64,000 bases of DNA from Acanthacorydalis orientalis (lineage: Eukaryota > Arthropoda > Insecta > Megaloptera > Corydalidae): the NCBI GenBank assembly GCA_034766995.1, contig CM068315.1, positions 46,551,662 through 46,615,661 on the forward strand. Direction: 5' to 3'. The position numbers and the translations under genes are program-made. Position 1 is the stretch's first letter, and each line of letters starts with the position of its first letter. Below, one piece after another: positions 1 through 12,397 of this stretch. The notes under the pieces are model-generated. The model had not been told where the DNA came from. It saw only the letters and a program-made list of their open reading frames with translations, and did not search any database.

Positions 1-87
1 TATTACTTTTGACCGTTTCGAGATAAATTTTCTGCCGGAAAAAATTCTATGTATTTATATTACATATACAAGCATGTACACACACAT

Positions 88-121
<34 letters not shown>

Positions 122-996
122 TATATTTCTATTTAATCGTTTTACAGCACATAAAGTAAGTATACATCAAATATAACATAAACGCGTACGGTTTGTAAAT
201 AATGAACTTAATTTCAATGTTTCATGCAAATATTTAGCAATTTAGTTCTAGATAAGAAGGTATTTTCCAGAGTCATATATTTGATATTATTTATTTTAAT
301 TATCTCATTTTCTCTCGCTGAAATTTCAATTTAATGATAAAATTTCAATTAGCAATAAATAAGAATTATTTATATAACATAAAAGTTCATTTATGGCATG
401 AAAATATCTAAATTACGATATGTAGATTGATGTGAAATAATTATATGTTTACAGAGAATTAATTCGAAGCCCATTGAAACAGAAACGAGTATTTTATCGA
501 CAGAGTCACACACCTCGCCATTTTAAAAGATGATTATATCTTTACATCTATTTGATTACACTATTGAATGAATTTGTATTGATTATTCCGGTCGATAAAT
601 CTATTTAGTGCGAACCGAGAAATACAGATTCAATTAGTGCCCACGCGAGCGTCAAACATGGTCATTACAGCTATGGAAAATGTCGAAACAAAGCACTGTA
701 AATATACAATTCCTTATTTGCATTCTTCGTCGTCCGTGTATGCAGATATATTGATTTGTATTATATTTGCAAAACTTATAAATTCATTTTATATATGCAT
801 TTCTATATATAAACCATTGCATGCCATGTGATTAAACACAATGATTGATGCAAGAATAATTAATTACTATCAATATTATGTTAGATTCTAATTTGATCTT
901 GAAATTAGTTTTTTAATTCACTCTTGTTGCTATGAAAATTGCTACTCATTAATTAATTATATTCAACACATACATATACGTTATATATACATATAC

Positions 997-1030
<34 letters not shown>

Positions 1031-1499
1031 ATGTGTATATATATATATATAACTTTCTTATATTGTCGACGTTGACGTCTCTTCGACGCCGGTCTATCAA
1101 TAAATTCTTCTGCCTGATAATTATACTACTTCGTTCAAATTCCCCAACTTACTTCTATGAAAAAGGCATCGAACTAATTATTTACTTGTTTTTATTCTTA
1201 AATGCATTCTAGTTCATTTCCGAAGATTCTCGAGATCATTTATTATAAATTTACTTCCTTTACAATATTTTTTTTTTACTTTTGGTCTCTGTCTAAAGGT
1301 TTCACCTCGACGTATTATTACAATAATAAAATGTTTTGAAACAGAGATTAAATAAGGGAAAATTTCCACAAAACAGATTTAATTCAATATAAGGTATTTC
1401 TAAAAATCAATTACCTTAACTCCACTTATATTAATTTTTACTGCTATATAAGTTATTATGGAATTTGTTTCTTTTTATGTTAAATTTTTGTTCAAATGA
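1..1499. other. AT-rich sequence without genes
   Basis: Only microsatellites and scattered short open frames (637-831, 1015-1212) lacking any recognisable protein features. Confidence 0.7.
991..1050 (+). repeat. compound (TA)n(TG)n(TA)n microsatellite
   Basis: A TA run, then about 11 TG units broken by one A, then TA again. Peptides of alternating Tyr-Ile or Val-Cys read through it have no meaning. Confidence 0.95.
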
Positions 1500-1790
1500 A
1501 TTATTTTCACCCCAAAAACCAGGCAATTTTTTTCCAAGCGCCAAAATAGAAAAAAAATCTTATTTATGGAAAAATTAGATTTTTCTATACCTTAGTGCTG
1601 TCGAAATGATGACATTGCTATTGAAATGCGTATGAACAACAATCAAAATATTGTTCATGCGGATTTCAGGAATAATTCATAATCAATAATAAAATATTTT
1701 TAGTCAGAAAAATATTTTGTGTAATTTCTGAAGTGAAACGAATTAATTTTTGAAAGTGAATTTAGGCATAGTGTCAGAACTGTTTTCTTA
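1500..1790 (+). repeat. foldback MITE family, diverged copy
   Basis: It starts at TTTTCACCCCAAAAACCAG, contains GAAATGATGACATTGC..GAAATGCGTATGAACAACAATC, and ends AATTAATTTTTGAAAGTGAATTTAGG. The order of blocks matches the copies at 60500 and 23280. Confidence 0.6.
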
Positions 1791-1940
1791 TTTTCATTCA
1801 TTATGAACGTTACATTAATAGTGACATATTTTTGTAATTCAATTATTTTTAAATCGACTAAAAATTTATTCTATTACATAGTAAATAATGTTAAATGAAT
1901 TGAATATTATAAAAGCAATAATAAGTGCACAGAATAGTTT

Positions 1941-1980
<40 letters not shown>

Positions 1981-2509
1981 TTAATATCTTAACTCTCCTC
2001 ATGTTAAATAAATTTTACAAATTTTTCTCCTATAGTGGACTATATTTACAAATAAGTACAACCAAGAATATTCTCTGCTTTTTCGTGTAAATAAAATATA
2101 GATCGCTTAATACATAGATTATACAACATTGTATATTTCTTTATATACAACCAAAATTTCCTAGCAATATTTTTTTACACCGAATTTGGAATCTTAACAC
2201 TAATATTCTGTAATTGAATAAGGACATTTCCAATTATTTTAGTTTCAATAATCCGAAGCTACATTTTCTAGATTTTTTCAATGAACTTTCTGACTTTTTA
2301 AATATCTTGTCTTCCTATCAATAATTTCTATCTTCCAACTCTTCTATTAATGTACATTTCCACTTTCATTTCAGACTGAGTGCACAGTTCAATATTTAGT
2401 AAGTGGACAAAGAAACTAGTGATATGATATGATGTAGCTATTAGTTATGAATTGATTGTACAATTCGGATTGAAAAATCGTTTTTTTTGAGAGTGGTTTT
2501 CGTAATTAA

Positions 2510-3560
2510 ATTTTTAAGATCAAACTGAATAATGATCAGCGAATCTATGTGAAATTTCGTTTTGAACTAGGAAAGATAGCAACAGAAACTCTTCAACTAG
2601 AAACGGCTTTGAAAAAGGTGCTCTGAGTCAGGTTAAGTGATTTTAAGTGCTTCATAGAAGGCAGAACTTCGATTAAAAATAATGAAAGACTGGGGAGGCT
2701 TTTTACTTCCAAGGCAAATGAAAAGTTTATCGAAATTCACTTAAACTTATCCGTACGAATCAGTGAATGACAAAAAAGTTGTAAAACAAGTAGGCATATT
2801 CATAAGAGTCTTCCTAACCCATTCATGCATGAGTCATGTTATCGCAGTTTGTTCTTCATCGCTTAACAGAATACCAGGAAAAAATCGAGTGTAAATATCA
2901 AGAGGTATTTGGAAAAGAGAAAATCGAACCAGAGATCGTGGATAATATCATAACAGGCGATAAATTTTGAATTTGTGACTATGATGTGAAAACTAATAGA
3001 CAGTCATCACGATGGAAAACACCAAATTCTCCAAAACCAAAGAAAATTCGATAAGTGAAGTCGAATATGACAGTCTCGATCATCGCATTTTTCGATTCTC
3101 GGGGGTTTATTTGCCATGAATGGGTACCAATATGTCGAACATTAAATCAACATTTTAATTTTGAGATTGTGAAACGGTTACATAACTCAGACAAAAAGAA
3201 GCGACACGAAAGTTGGAAAAATGATCACGGATGTTGCATCAAGACAACTCACCACATCATTCTTTTCTTTTGGAAATAAACTTTATTCTCCACCCACCGT
3301 ACCCTCCTGATTTAACTCCGATGACTTATTTTTGTTTCTAAAACTAAATAGTTAAAAGGACGTTGTCTTCGAACGATTAAGGAGATAAATGAAGTTCCGA
3401 GGCTGATCTAAGAACAATTCCCGAAAGTAGATACAAGATGTGCTTCCAGAACTTGAGTAAAAAGGCGTTGGTAGTAGTGTATAGCTGGTGCAGAGGACTA
3501 TTTTAAATTTTGCCATTTTAATTTGGATATTTTTTTAAAAATAAATTTTTAAGTCGCTAT
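2510..3560 (+). pseudogene. decayed mariner transposase gene
   Basis: Translated pieces in all three forward frames match the mariner transposase in order. An N-terminal helix-turn-helix piece (RIYVKF..ELGKIATET) is at about 2540. EGRTSI lies near 2660, then TGDKF, then SSRWKTPNSPKPKK near 3010. An FFDSRGFICHEWVP-like segment is at 3090, the Asn-Gln-His segment LNQHFNFEIVKRL at 3150, and a proline-rich C-terminal part near 3290. Many stops and frameshifts separate them, so it is inactive. The longest intact piece is 3055-3279. Terminal inverted repeats were not located, so the ends are approximate. The subfamily differs from the other mariners in the window. Confidence 0.8.
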
Positions 3561-3585
3561 TTGGAGTATTTTTTTTACCAAACTT

Positions 3586-3638
<53 letters not shown>

Positions 3639-3849
3639 GAAGTATTGAATTAAAAAATAGCTCTTCAATCAATTCGAAGTATCCTTTTCTTTATTACACA
3701 TTGTAACGTCTTCAAACCGCTCACATTGTTTTAAGAAGTATCTGAAGCAATTGCGAATAACTAGTAAATCTAACTGAACATTTATATAATTTCAATAAAA
3801 CAATCCATGTTACCGACTTGAATCAATACAATTAACAGTTAATTGGGAT

Positions 3850-3992
3850 CATTAAAGACGGTGCGTCGGACGCTGTAGTCGAGCGCCGCTAAGTGTCTTC
3901 ACTGAGTAACTAACATCGCAAGTTTGACAGATGGTTGACTACAATGTCGTTTAATGTGACGCACGGCATAAAATATTAAATGTCTTTAAATG
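3850..3992. repeat. short inverted-repeat unit (MITE-like)
   Basis: CATTAAAGACGGTGCGTC at 3850-3867 is mirrored by GACGCACGGC (3958-3967) and GTCTTTAAATG (3982-3992), with an extra 14 bases inside the right arm. The interior contains GGACGCTGTAGTCGAGCGCC and is GC-rich for this window. Confidence 0.45.
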
Positions 3993-4042
3993 AGACAAAG
4001 ATTGTTTAATTTCACATTTAGTACATCAACAAAAATCGATAT

Positions 4043-4110
<68 letters not shown>

Positions 4111-6433
4111 CAATTATTCAACAGACCTTGACATACATGATTAATAAAATGTTTCTATTGAATAGGTATAAATTTACTGAATGGAAATATAATTATAATT
4201 TGAACATTTTTAGCTCTTCAGTGATTATATCTGATTAATTCATCATAAGAATATTTTTAAAGAAAAAGATATATTATTGTAAGTGTATTATTTTTTTAAT
4301 GTAAACACATATTTGAATATTTATTGTAGGTAAATAATATGAAAAGTATTTTCGAATTGGAAATCTAAAACACAAATAATGAAGAACACATTTTCTTTTA
4401 ATTTTTCGATTTTTTAAATTTTCTTAACCAGAATGTTCATTCAATAGTTATGTTAATTAATTAATATCAACGATTTTATGAGTGGGAATAAATTGAACAC
4501 TCATTTTTTAACAATTTATTTGAATTGTTGTTTCTACAGATTCAAACAGTATCAAATCTATTATCCTGAAAATATAATTTCGTTAATTTATTTTTTTATT
4601 AGTTGTTGTTTGGGGTATAAGAGCACATCGGCAACAAGGTTATTAGTAGCTTTCTTATTTGACGTATTAATTTAATCATATACTGATAATCAATAAATTA
4701 AAAAAAATCTGTTTTATTTCTTTTACTCATATATCAATTTCTTCTGGCTACTTACATAAAATGTTTAATCTTATTTCAAAACTGAAACTATTTAAATGAT
4801 ATATTTGTCAATTATTCCTACACTTTTGTTATTTTTCCTAATCTTATTAGGAAAAATAACATTATTTAATTTTTTATTTATTATTTCATTATAGAACTAT
4901 CCTCAAATTATCTATGGTTTTATAGTCTATAGTACAACTTTTATTAAAAAAATCGTATGAATTTCTTTAAGTCATATATAGATTCTCAATTTAAAATACA
5001 CATACTTTACATATAAAGCAATTTTTATTTAAATTAAAATCAAATTATTTGTTTAAAACTGAATTGAATATTTTAAACGAGTTAATAATTTGTTTTTATT
5101 TCTATTTATTATCACATAATATTCTAAAATATACGAATTGAGGTTTGAAACAAAATGTGTCTATACTACATTTATACAAAAATAACAATCAGCTAAATTG
5201 TGATAAAAATAATTGAAGTTTCGATTTATAAATTATATATATTTATTGAATTTTATAAAAAAAAATCAAAAAAGCACGATGTGGACGTATATACATAATA
5301 AGAAAATTTAACATAACGAGTTTGTGGTCGATTCGAAACACATAGTTCATGTGAACATTTTTAGAAAATTGCTAGAAAAGTAATAACAGTTATTTTAAAA
5401 AAGTACACGCTATTTGCGATTATTTTACACCAGTAAATCCACAAATAACTAAACAGTATTAATTTAATTTAGTGAAAGGTACCTTAATACGTATGTATAG
5501 GCGCTAATAGACTCTACTGCTGACATTTCTTTAAACATCAAATAATCAATCAATCAGCGGGTAAACTTATAAAAAATGCGTCGGAATTTCATTGAAAATA
5601 CTATTAAAGAATATCTCACATATTATTAAGTATAATCATTTTGAAATATCATATTTAGCTGGTTATGCTCTCGATTATAATTAACTCGTACCGCTTTTAA
5701 TATTAATGCCTCTAAAAGGCTGTATGATTATACAGTCTGCGATCAGCGTGATGTCCTTAAAAACGAATTTTTTTAATATAAAAATATCAGTTCGACAAAT
5801 GACATCCAATTTGTTCACATCTTTAATCAAAAAGAGATTTATCAATATCGATGAAGTAGAAAAACGCATTAATTTTTTTTATTCTCGAACTAAAAGCAGA
5901 ACTTTTCAATTCTTAACAAAACGTGTAATAGAATGAATGTACTTATTTATAGTTTCAACTGCTATTAAATAAAAAAATTCATGAATCAAATAAATCTCTG
6001 AATCATTTCTATCTTAAACATAAACTTAAGTAAATTTCATATTAATATTCAACGGTTCTTTATACTTTGATGTCAGTTGAATAATTAATTTTTCACACTT
6101 TAAAGTTGATTTATTTTTCATAATATTATCTACTGTTAAATAAGTACGTACATGCACCAATAATGTCCTATAAATAAATTAATAATGATAATTAAATAAT
6201 TTGTTACGGCACTGATTTTGTCTTCTATCTTAATAAGAAAATAGTAATGGTAAATTATATTCATGCCGTTTTAAATACGATATGCTTCATAATATTTAAT
6301 TATAAAGAATTAAAGTTATTACATACGAGTAATTATAAATTGTTAGGTTTCATTAAAATTTACACTTAAATGTGCGACTTTTAACCTCGTTTTCATGTGA
6401 CTCTAACATGAATACTTCCTTCTCCATGGATAC

Positions 6434-6489
<56 letters not shown>

Positions 6490-6609
6490 CATATTGAATA
6501 ACAATATCAGGTAGGACTATCAAATTTCTAATTAATAGAAAAATATTTAATGGAGGTACTTAAATTTATTTTTTTCAATTACTAGTAAGTATTTTATTAA
6601 TCTTAACTC

Positions 6610-6664
<55 letters not shown>

Positions 6665-6730
6665 TAAAAAAAAATGAAAAATAATTCTAATTATGTAACT
6701 ACACTGAAAAAAATTTTTATCATTTTAATA
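3993..6730. other. AT-rich sequence without genes
   Basis: Three (TA)n tracts and one hairpin. Overlapping open frames at 5681-5936 on both strands have no recognised family and sit in slightly less AT-rich sequence, probably an old unidentified repeat. Confidence 0.65.
4827..4861. repeat. perfect 16-bp hairpin
   Basis: TGTTATTTTTCCTAAT, a 3-base spacer CTT, then the exact reverse complement. No element boundaries are visible around it. Confidence 0.9.
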
Positions 6731-7939
6731 CGAGTGCGATTTGATAAGTAACTTGGTTTGTGTACTCTCTGAGTAAGAGGGGAACAGCTATGTGTTTTCA
6801 TGTAGCTTCAACCCTTTCAGTAACGCATGTGAAGTTGGAATCCATTCCGCTATTCATTCTTCGTTTGACAGTTGTTTCAACACAAGCATTTCGTGCGAAA
6901 GTGTAAAATGGATGAAACTGAAATTCGAGATGCGATTCAGTTCTTTTTTTTGGAAGAGAAAACAGCGAGCGAAATCCACGAGAGGCTATTTTCTATACTG
7001 GATGAATCTGATCCTTCCTACGAAATCGTTCGACTTTGGATGAATGAATTTAAACGTAGCAGAACTATCATCGAATATGCACCACGTTCAGGAGGACTGA
7101 GAACAGCTGTCAGGCCAGAAATCATCGATAAAGTCCGCGATATGGTTTTTTTCTGACCGACGAGTGAAGGTGAGCGAGATAACAGAAGTCATGTGCATCT
7201 CAACTGAGTGAACGCACTTCATTTTGCATAATGAATTGCGCATGAAAAACTTTCCGCAAGATGGGTGCCGCGTTTACTAACTGCAGAGCAAAAACGAGTT
7301 CGTACGCGAACATCAACCGATTTCTTGGAATTGATAAGAAGAATCCAACTAATTCATACCGCGTTTTGTGACCACGGTTGAAACTTAGATTTACCGTTAC
7401 ACACCAGAATCGAAAACGCAATCTTTCTGTGTTGTAAAGGACATTCTCTAGATCTAATATTTTCAGAAGGGAAAAACAGTTAATAGCCAATACTATGCAG
7501 TACTTTTGGAGAAGTTAAAGACAACTATTTCGGAAAAAGGTCTCGAAATAGTCAAGAAAAAAATGTTATTTCATCATGACAATACATTGACTCATCCAGT
7601 CGTTGTCGCTCAAAAAAAAGTGTCCCAATTAATGTTTAAAATCATTCCGCATCCACCTTCTTCACTTGATTTGACTCCCTCGGATTTCCATCTTTTCCCG
7701 AAACTTAAAGTTTTCTTGACTGGAAATCGATTTTGGTTGAATGAAGAAACGATAGAAGCCACAAACTGTTATTTTAAGGACCTCGAAGAAACCCACTTCC
7801 TGGAAGGAATCGCGAAGTGAGGAAAACATTGGGGCAAATGCGTTGAACTTCGAGAGGATTATGACGAAAAATAAAGTATACTTTGAAACTGAAGCTATTT
7901 CTCTAAATCGAACCAAGTTACTCTTCAAAACCCCCCTCG
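6731..7939 (+). mobile_element. nearly full-length defective mariner element
   Basis: The element has TA on both sides (6729-6730 and 7940-7941). Its terminal inverted repeats are recognisable: the left begins CGAGTGCGATTTGATAAGTA and the right, on the opposite strand, CGAGGGGGGTTTTGAAGAGT, both followed by AACTTGG. At 1209 bp it is close to the usual mariner length of about 1.3 kb. It encodes a broken mariner transposase on the plus strand (see the pseudogene entry). Confidence 0.9.
6872..7820 (+). pseudogene. broken mariner transposase
   Basis: The reading begins at MDETEIRDAIQFFFLEEKTA (ATG 6908). The first open piece, to 7156, covers the helix-turn-helix domain (IVRLWMNEFKRSRT). Frameshifts then break the middle, including the region of the first catalytic Asp. 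The piece 7506-7820 has the second catalytic Asp in FHHDNT and the third in LDLTPSDFHLF, with the C-terminal helix ending in HFLEGI. It cannot encode a working enzyme. The N-terminal ATG and spacing are otherwise normal for mariner. Confidence 0.88.
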
Positions 7940-8732
7940 TATATTTATAATAAATCGGCTACATTCAACTTCATTCAAACTATATTTTATTTGTTCCGAA
8001 AAAATGTTATTAATAAAAAAATTCAAAAATTAAAATATTCATAAACTGTAGGAGGAAAAATAGTATGAATTACTCATTAGCTAGCCATAAAAGTAGTATT
8101 TCTTAATAAAGAAAAGAAATGATTCTATGTGGATGTCGATTAAATTTTCCCATTTATAAAGTATGAGAAAAATTAAATATATAATTTAAAAATAATTATC
8201 GAATAAATAAATTAATATTTTATCTTAATTATAATTCCAAAATAAATTTCAATTATTATTTTTTGAAATTATAAAATATATAAAAAAAGTATTATCGATT
8301 TAGTAACATGTAACATACACTAAATACTTTAAATTTTAATAAATTGTTTATATTTTTTAATGGATCCCATTTATTGAATATACTATTTTTCCAAAATTTA
8401 AGTAATATGTAAATTGTATTAAAAATATTTGATTAAAACATAATTGAAAATGTTAAGAATGAATCGACATAACATAATATCTAATTTAAAAATTTTACTA
8501 CTTATTTTCAAAATTATTAACTTATATATACAACAATAATTTTTATTACACCGTCCATTAATAATTAATAAAACCGTTTATTTTCTACAAGTATTTGCAA
8601 CTAATTAAATATCACTCATTTACTTGGCAATTAAAAATATCGTTATTTTAATAATGCAAATATAGATATTTTCACAGAGTCTCAATATATGATCAAATTT
8701 GAAAAATATGAAGATAATTTAAAAGTTTATAC

Positions 8733-8769
<37 letters not shown>

Positions 8770-9199
8770 TTTTTGTGTTAATTGATAAATATAAAAAAAT
8801 ACATAACTGATGTAAATATATTTTTATTAAAAAACGCCATTTCATTTACATATCTGCATGAATTAATAGACTATCATAGAGTCTATGATATACTTTGAAA
8901 TGAAAAATATTCAAAATATTATAGTTTATTCAATCAACAAAAAAATGTGCATTTTTTAGTAGAAAACTGACTCAAAGTCATTATGATACATTTGAACCGG
9001 CTGTTTTTTTTCTTTACATCTATTTCATTTTAAAAACACACACACACCGTTCTAATAATTATTTTGTAATTATTTCCGGATACAATGTATATAGTTGAAA
9101 TGTTTAAGATTACTCGAGATATTTATTGCTATAACATATATAGATATATAAATCATTTGGAAATCAGTAAAAACGTAACATAATATTATTTCAAGTCTT

Positions 9200-9500
9200 T
9201 TAATTAACTTGATTGATTTATACTCAATGTACGACGTTAGGATCGGCTAACAAACGTAAGTTAAATAGAACAGCTCGAAAAAAATAGTAAAGATTCCATT
9301 ATAGTCTGAGTTAAGTACTTATTAGCAAAATAATAGCTCCGAAAGGCGTATACAGTCCATTCTATTAACTAACAAGTACACATTATGAAGTAATCAACAT
9401 TCATTACATGCGGCAGTAGGCAAATCTACAAGACACATTTACTTGTCTCTTATTTCCACCTTTGGTCGATTCATTGACTTGTATCATCCATATGTTCAAT
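9200..9500. promoter_or_regulatory. 3'-flank island, candidate regulatory element
   Basis: Less AT-rich stretch with TACGACGTTAGGATCGGC, AGCTCCGAAAGGCGTATAC and TCCACCTTTGGTCGATTC. No repeat or coding signal. Confidence 0.2.
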
Positions 9501-10596
9501 TAAATTAAATTGTTTCTATTGAAACCGAAAGTATTTACGACAATGTTTATAAATCACACAATCATTAACTAGAGGTGAATGAAATTATAAATTTTAGTCT
9601 TATTTCTTTGAAACACATCAGTAGACAATGATTATCTGAGTAGTAAAAAGAATTCCAATCTAAAATAAATTATTTCATTTAACTTTGCTATGAACTATTC
9701 AGTAACTGAATTACTAACACGATAATTACTTCATAAATGACAAAATGTAAATAATATGAAAAAAAAAATATATATATATATAATTCTTGCTAATAAACAA
9801 TATCAGTTATGATGCTGATTTACACATTTGATAATTAATAATTTCCATGTTAATAATCATGAAATTTCAACATACTTTAATATGTAAAACAATCTTAACC
9901 TCAAATTTGAAATAATTAAATCGCTATCTTAAATCATTGAGATGAAATTTATGTCAAAATTTATGTACTCACCTCTTTGAGACGATATATTTCACTAAAA
10001 TAAACTATATATTCTGTAAATAAACAGTATATTCTGTGTACAAAGTAATAAATAAATTAGAATGACAGGCACAAGGAACAAACAAAAAGTATGACAACAC
10101 AATACTAAAAGTGTAGGTACGGTGAAAACAAAAAACGAAAAATAATAAAGACGTCGATAACAAAATATTTTTTTTTATTTAAAGCATTACAAAAATCTGT
10201 AAATATGTAAATGTATAAAATATAGTTTACTCTTAAAACAGAAAAGATTTCATTTTAAGGCATATAGTTACTGGCCGTTGAGTGTGATTCCTAAAACTGT
10301 ATAAAATATACTGACCATATTTGTTTATTTTAATACTAGAACCATTCATTCGATTTATGCAAGTATATAACAGCTCTTACTATTGCCTAATTTATTTACA
10401 TTGTGTGAAATATTGATATTTTACAAAATAATTTAAAAATTCTCAATAAAACAAAATAATAACATATACACTATATAAATAAAACAAGTTATAATACAAA
10501 ATGTAGGTATTCTAAACATAAATGACTCGTAAATTCATTACAACACTTCATTTATAGAATATATTATTAACAGGTGCGTCATAACTATTTATATAC

Positions 10597-10648
<52 letters not shown>

Positions 10649-10831
10649 TTGTATTCAATAGTTACACTACTGAGAATTAATAACAATATAATTGACATTC
10701 TTGATTTACAATTCACATTTTAAGAAAAATATATAAAATTTATAAAAATGTACCATATTTTAAATACCTGTTTATTGTCCAAAAGATAATTGTTCCCGTT
10801 GATTTCATTAATATTTTATTTATATTTTTAC

Positions 10832-10859
10832 TGATTCATGTATCTCTATACATGAATCA
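10832..10859. repeat. perfect 12-bp hairpin with CTCT loop
   Basis: TGATTCATGTAT, CTCT, then the exact reverse complement. It lies about 1.5 kb beyond the receptor stop codon, so it could be in a long 3' UTR. Confidence 0.9.
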
Positions 10860-11967
10860 TATCTTATAATAATAAACATACTTCTCTGGGTAGAATCGTT
10901 TTTTCTTTGTGTGTAATTTCAATTTTTTAATATATTTAAAATAAAAGCAATGCAGGCAAGCATAAATAATAAATAATATATTTACATATATATATATATA
11001 TGTTTATTTTAGATAATCTACAATAACTCTTTCCAAAAATTTGAATGTTTTATAAATTTATATGCGTTGTTTAGTGTTATAATTTAAGTCTTCCCTTGAC
11101 ATTCAAAAGAAACAATCTAATTAATCTTTAGAATAAAAAAAAAACAAATATTATTTTTATGTGGCAATGCTTGTTTAACACTTCTTATAATTTTTTTTAC
11201 TAAGAGCCATTTAAAATACTTTTATAAAAAATATCAATTAAAATTCAAAACTAATTTTCCAAATTTACGATTCTTTGAATTGAAGTTTATATAATAATAA
11301 TAATAAAAAGAGAAAAGAAATGCTCGAAGCTATTTATTCATTTGCTTCATTGTTTTTTTTATATCGAAAATTATTAAATTTTAAAAAGTAGTTCCCAACA
11401 TCAAATACATAATTTAAAATTCAAATTTGATTATGTTGATTCAGATATTGTGAAGCTATTATTTTATAAAAAAGTAAAAAAAAGCGATAAATATATAATA
11501 CAGGAGAAGACATTCTATACGTGTTTTATGTAAGAAGAACTCAATGCAAACAAAACAAATAAATTGGAACGTTAATTTTTTATGTATTGTCAATGTTCAG
11601 GTACTCTATTAAGAACAGCTTACTCATTATTCAGGTTTTTAAATATTCCATTAGACTCATTAATTTATGCATCTTCTTACCAATTTATGAACACTTTTTT
11701 TAGCACCTTTATAAATATTTATAATAATTATTGTGTTTACCACAAACATTCTACCAAATATAAATCAATTCAAGTATAATACAAATTTATATTATTTATA
11801 TACTTTATGTCATATATTATCCTTTTAACATTTATAAAAATTGTTTATTTGTATAAAAAACATTAAATATGATATTTTATTTACCATGTTATATTTTTAA
11901 TGTTTTCGGAATAATTTATACAACGATTTTTTAAATAGAGCATTTAAAACAATGCGCAATTACATAA

Positions 11968-12013
<46 letters not shown>

Positions 12014-12166
12014 CTGAGAAACAACAAAAGTAATAATTTTCTAATATACTTGAATTATCAACCATAATTTACAAAAAAAAAAAGTATCTTAGGGAATGTT
12101 ACTTAAGAAGTTCTATATAACTTCCTTCATGTAGAAAACATGTTATTAATTAATATTGTTTTACAA

Positions 12167-12172
12167 TTTATT
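12167..12172 (-). promoter_or_regulatory. candidate polyadenylation signal of the knirps-family gene
   Basis: The minus strand reads AATAAA here, about 226 nt past the stop codon. It is the nearest such hexamer I found downstream of the coding end. In DNA this AT-rich the hexamer arises often by chance, and insect knirps-family genes can have long 3' UTRs, so the true end could be further left. Confidence 0.3.
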
Positions 12173-12397
12173 ATATAAATCAGGTATGTTACGCTTAAAA
12201 ATGCTTTTAAACTACCTTAAACTCCGAATATTGCATTAAACACGACCCTTACAGTTTTTCCGAACGAACAAAATATAATAATAAATTATTGTCTTCTTTA
12301 TGGCAATATCTTAACTAACGCAAACTATTAACAGACTCCCAACACAAAATAAGACGTAAATATGCTTGATCTAAAAGAATGTTTCAAATTAAACTAA

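Larger units (their letters stand above)
7942..12166. other. 3' flank of the receptor gene, no genes seen
   Basis: Very AT-rich with (TA)n tracts at 8736, 10601, 10985 and 11970. The part nearest the gene may be transcribed as 3' UTR. Confidence 0.6.

Noticed and set aside
3990..4238. Open frames encoding long Tyr-Ile alternations (also at 22785, 33157, 35384, 36805, 41921, 44032, 46253, 51049, 51545, 56073, 58522, 59655 and others)
   Set aside because: They are translations of (TA)n microsatellites; no start context, domain or conserved sequence supports a protein.
5681..5936. Overlapping open frames on both strands
   Set aside because: Composition follows the surrounding AT bias and no family is recognisable; kept only as a note in the regional entry.
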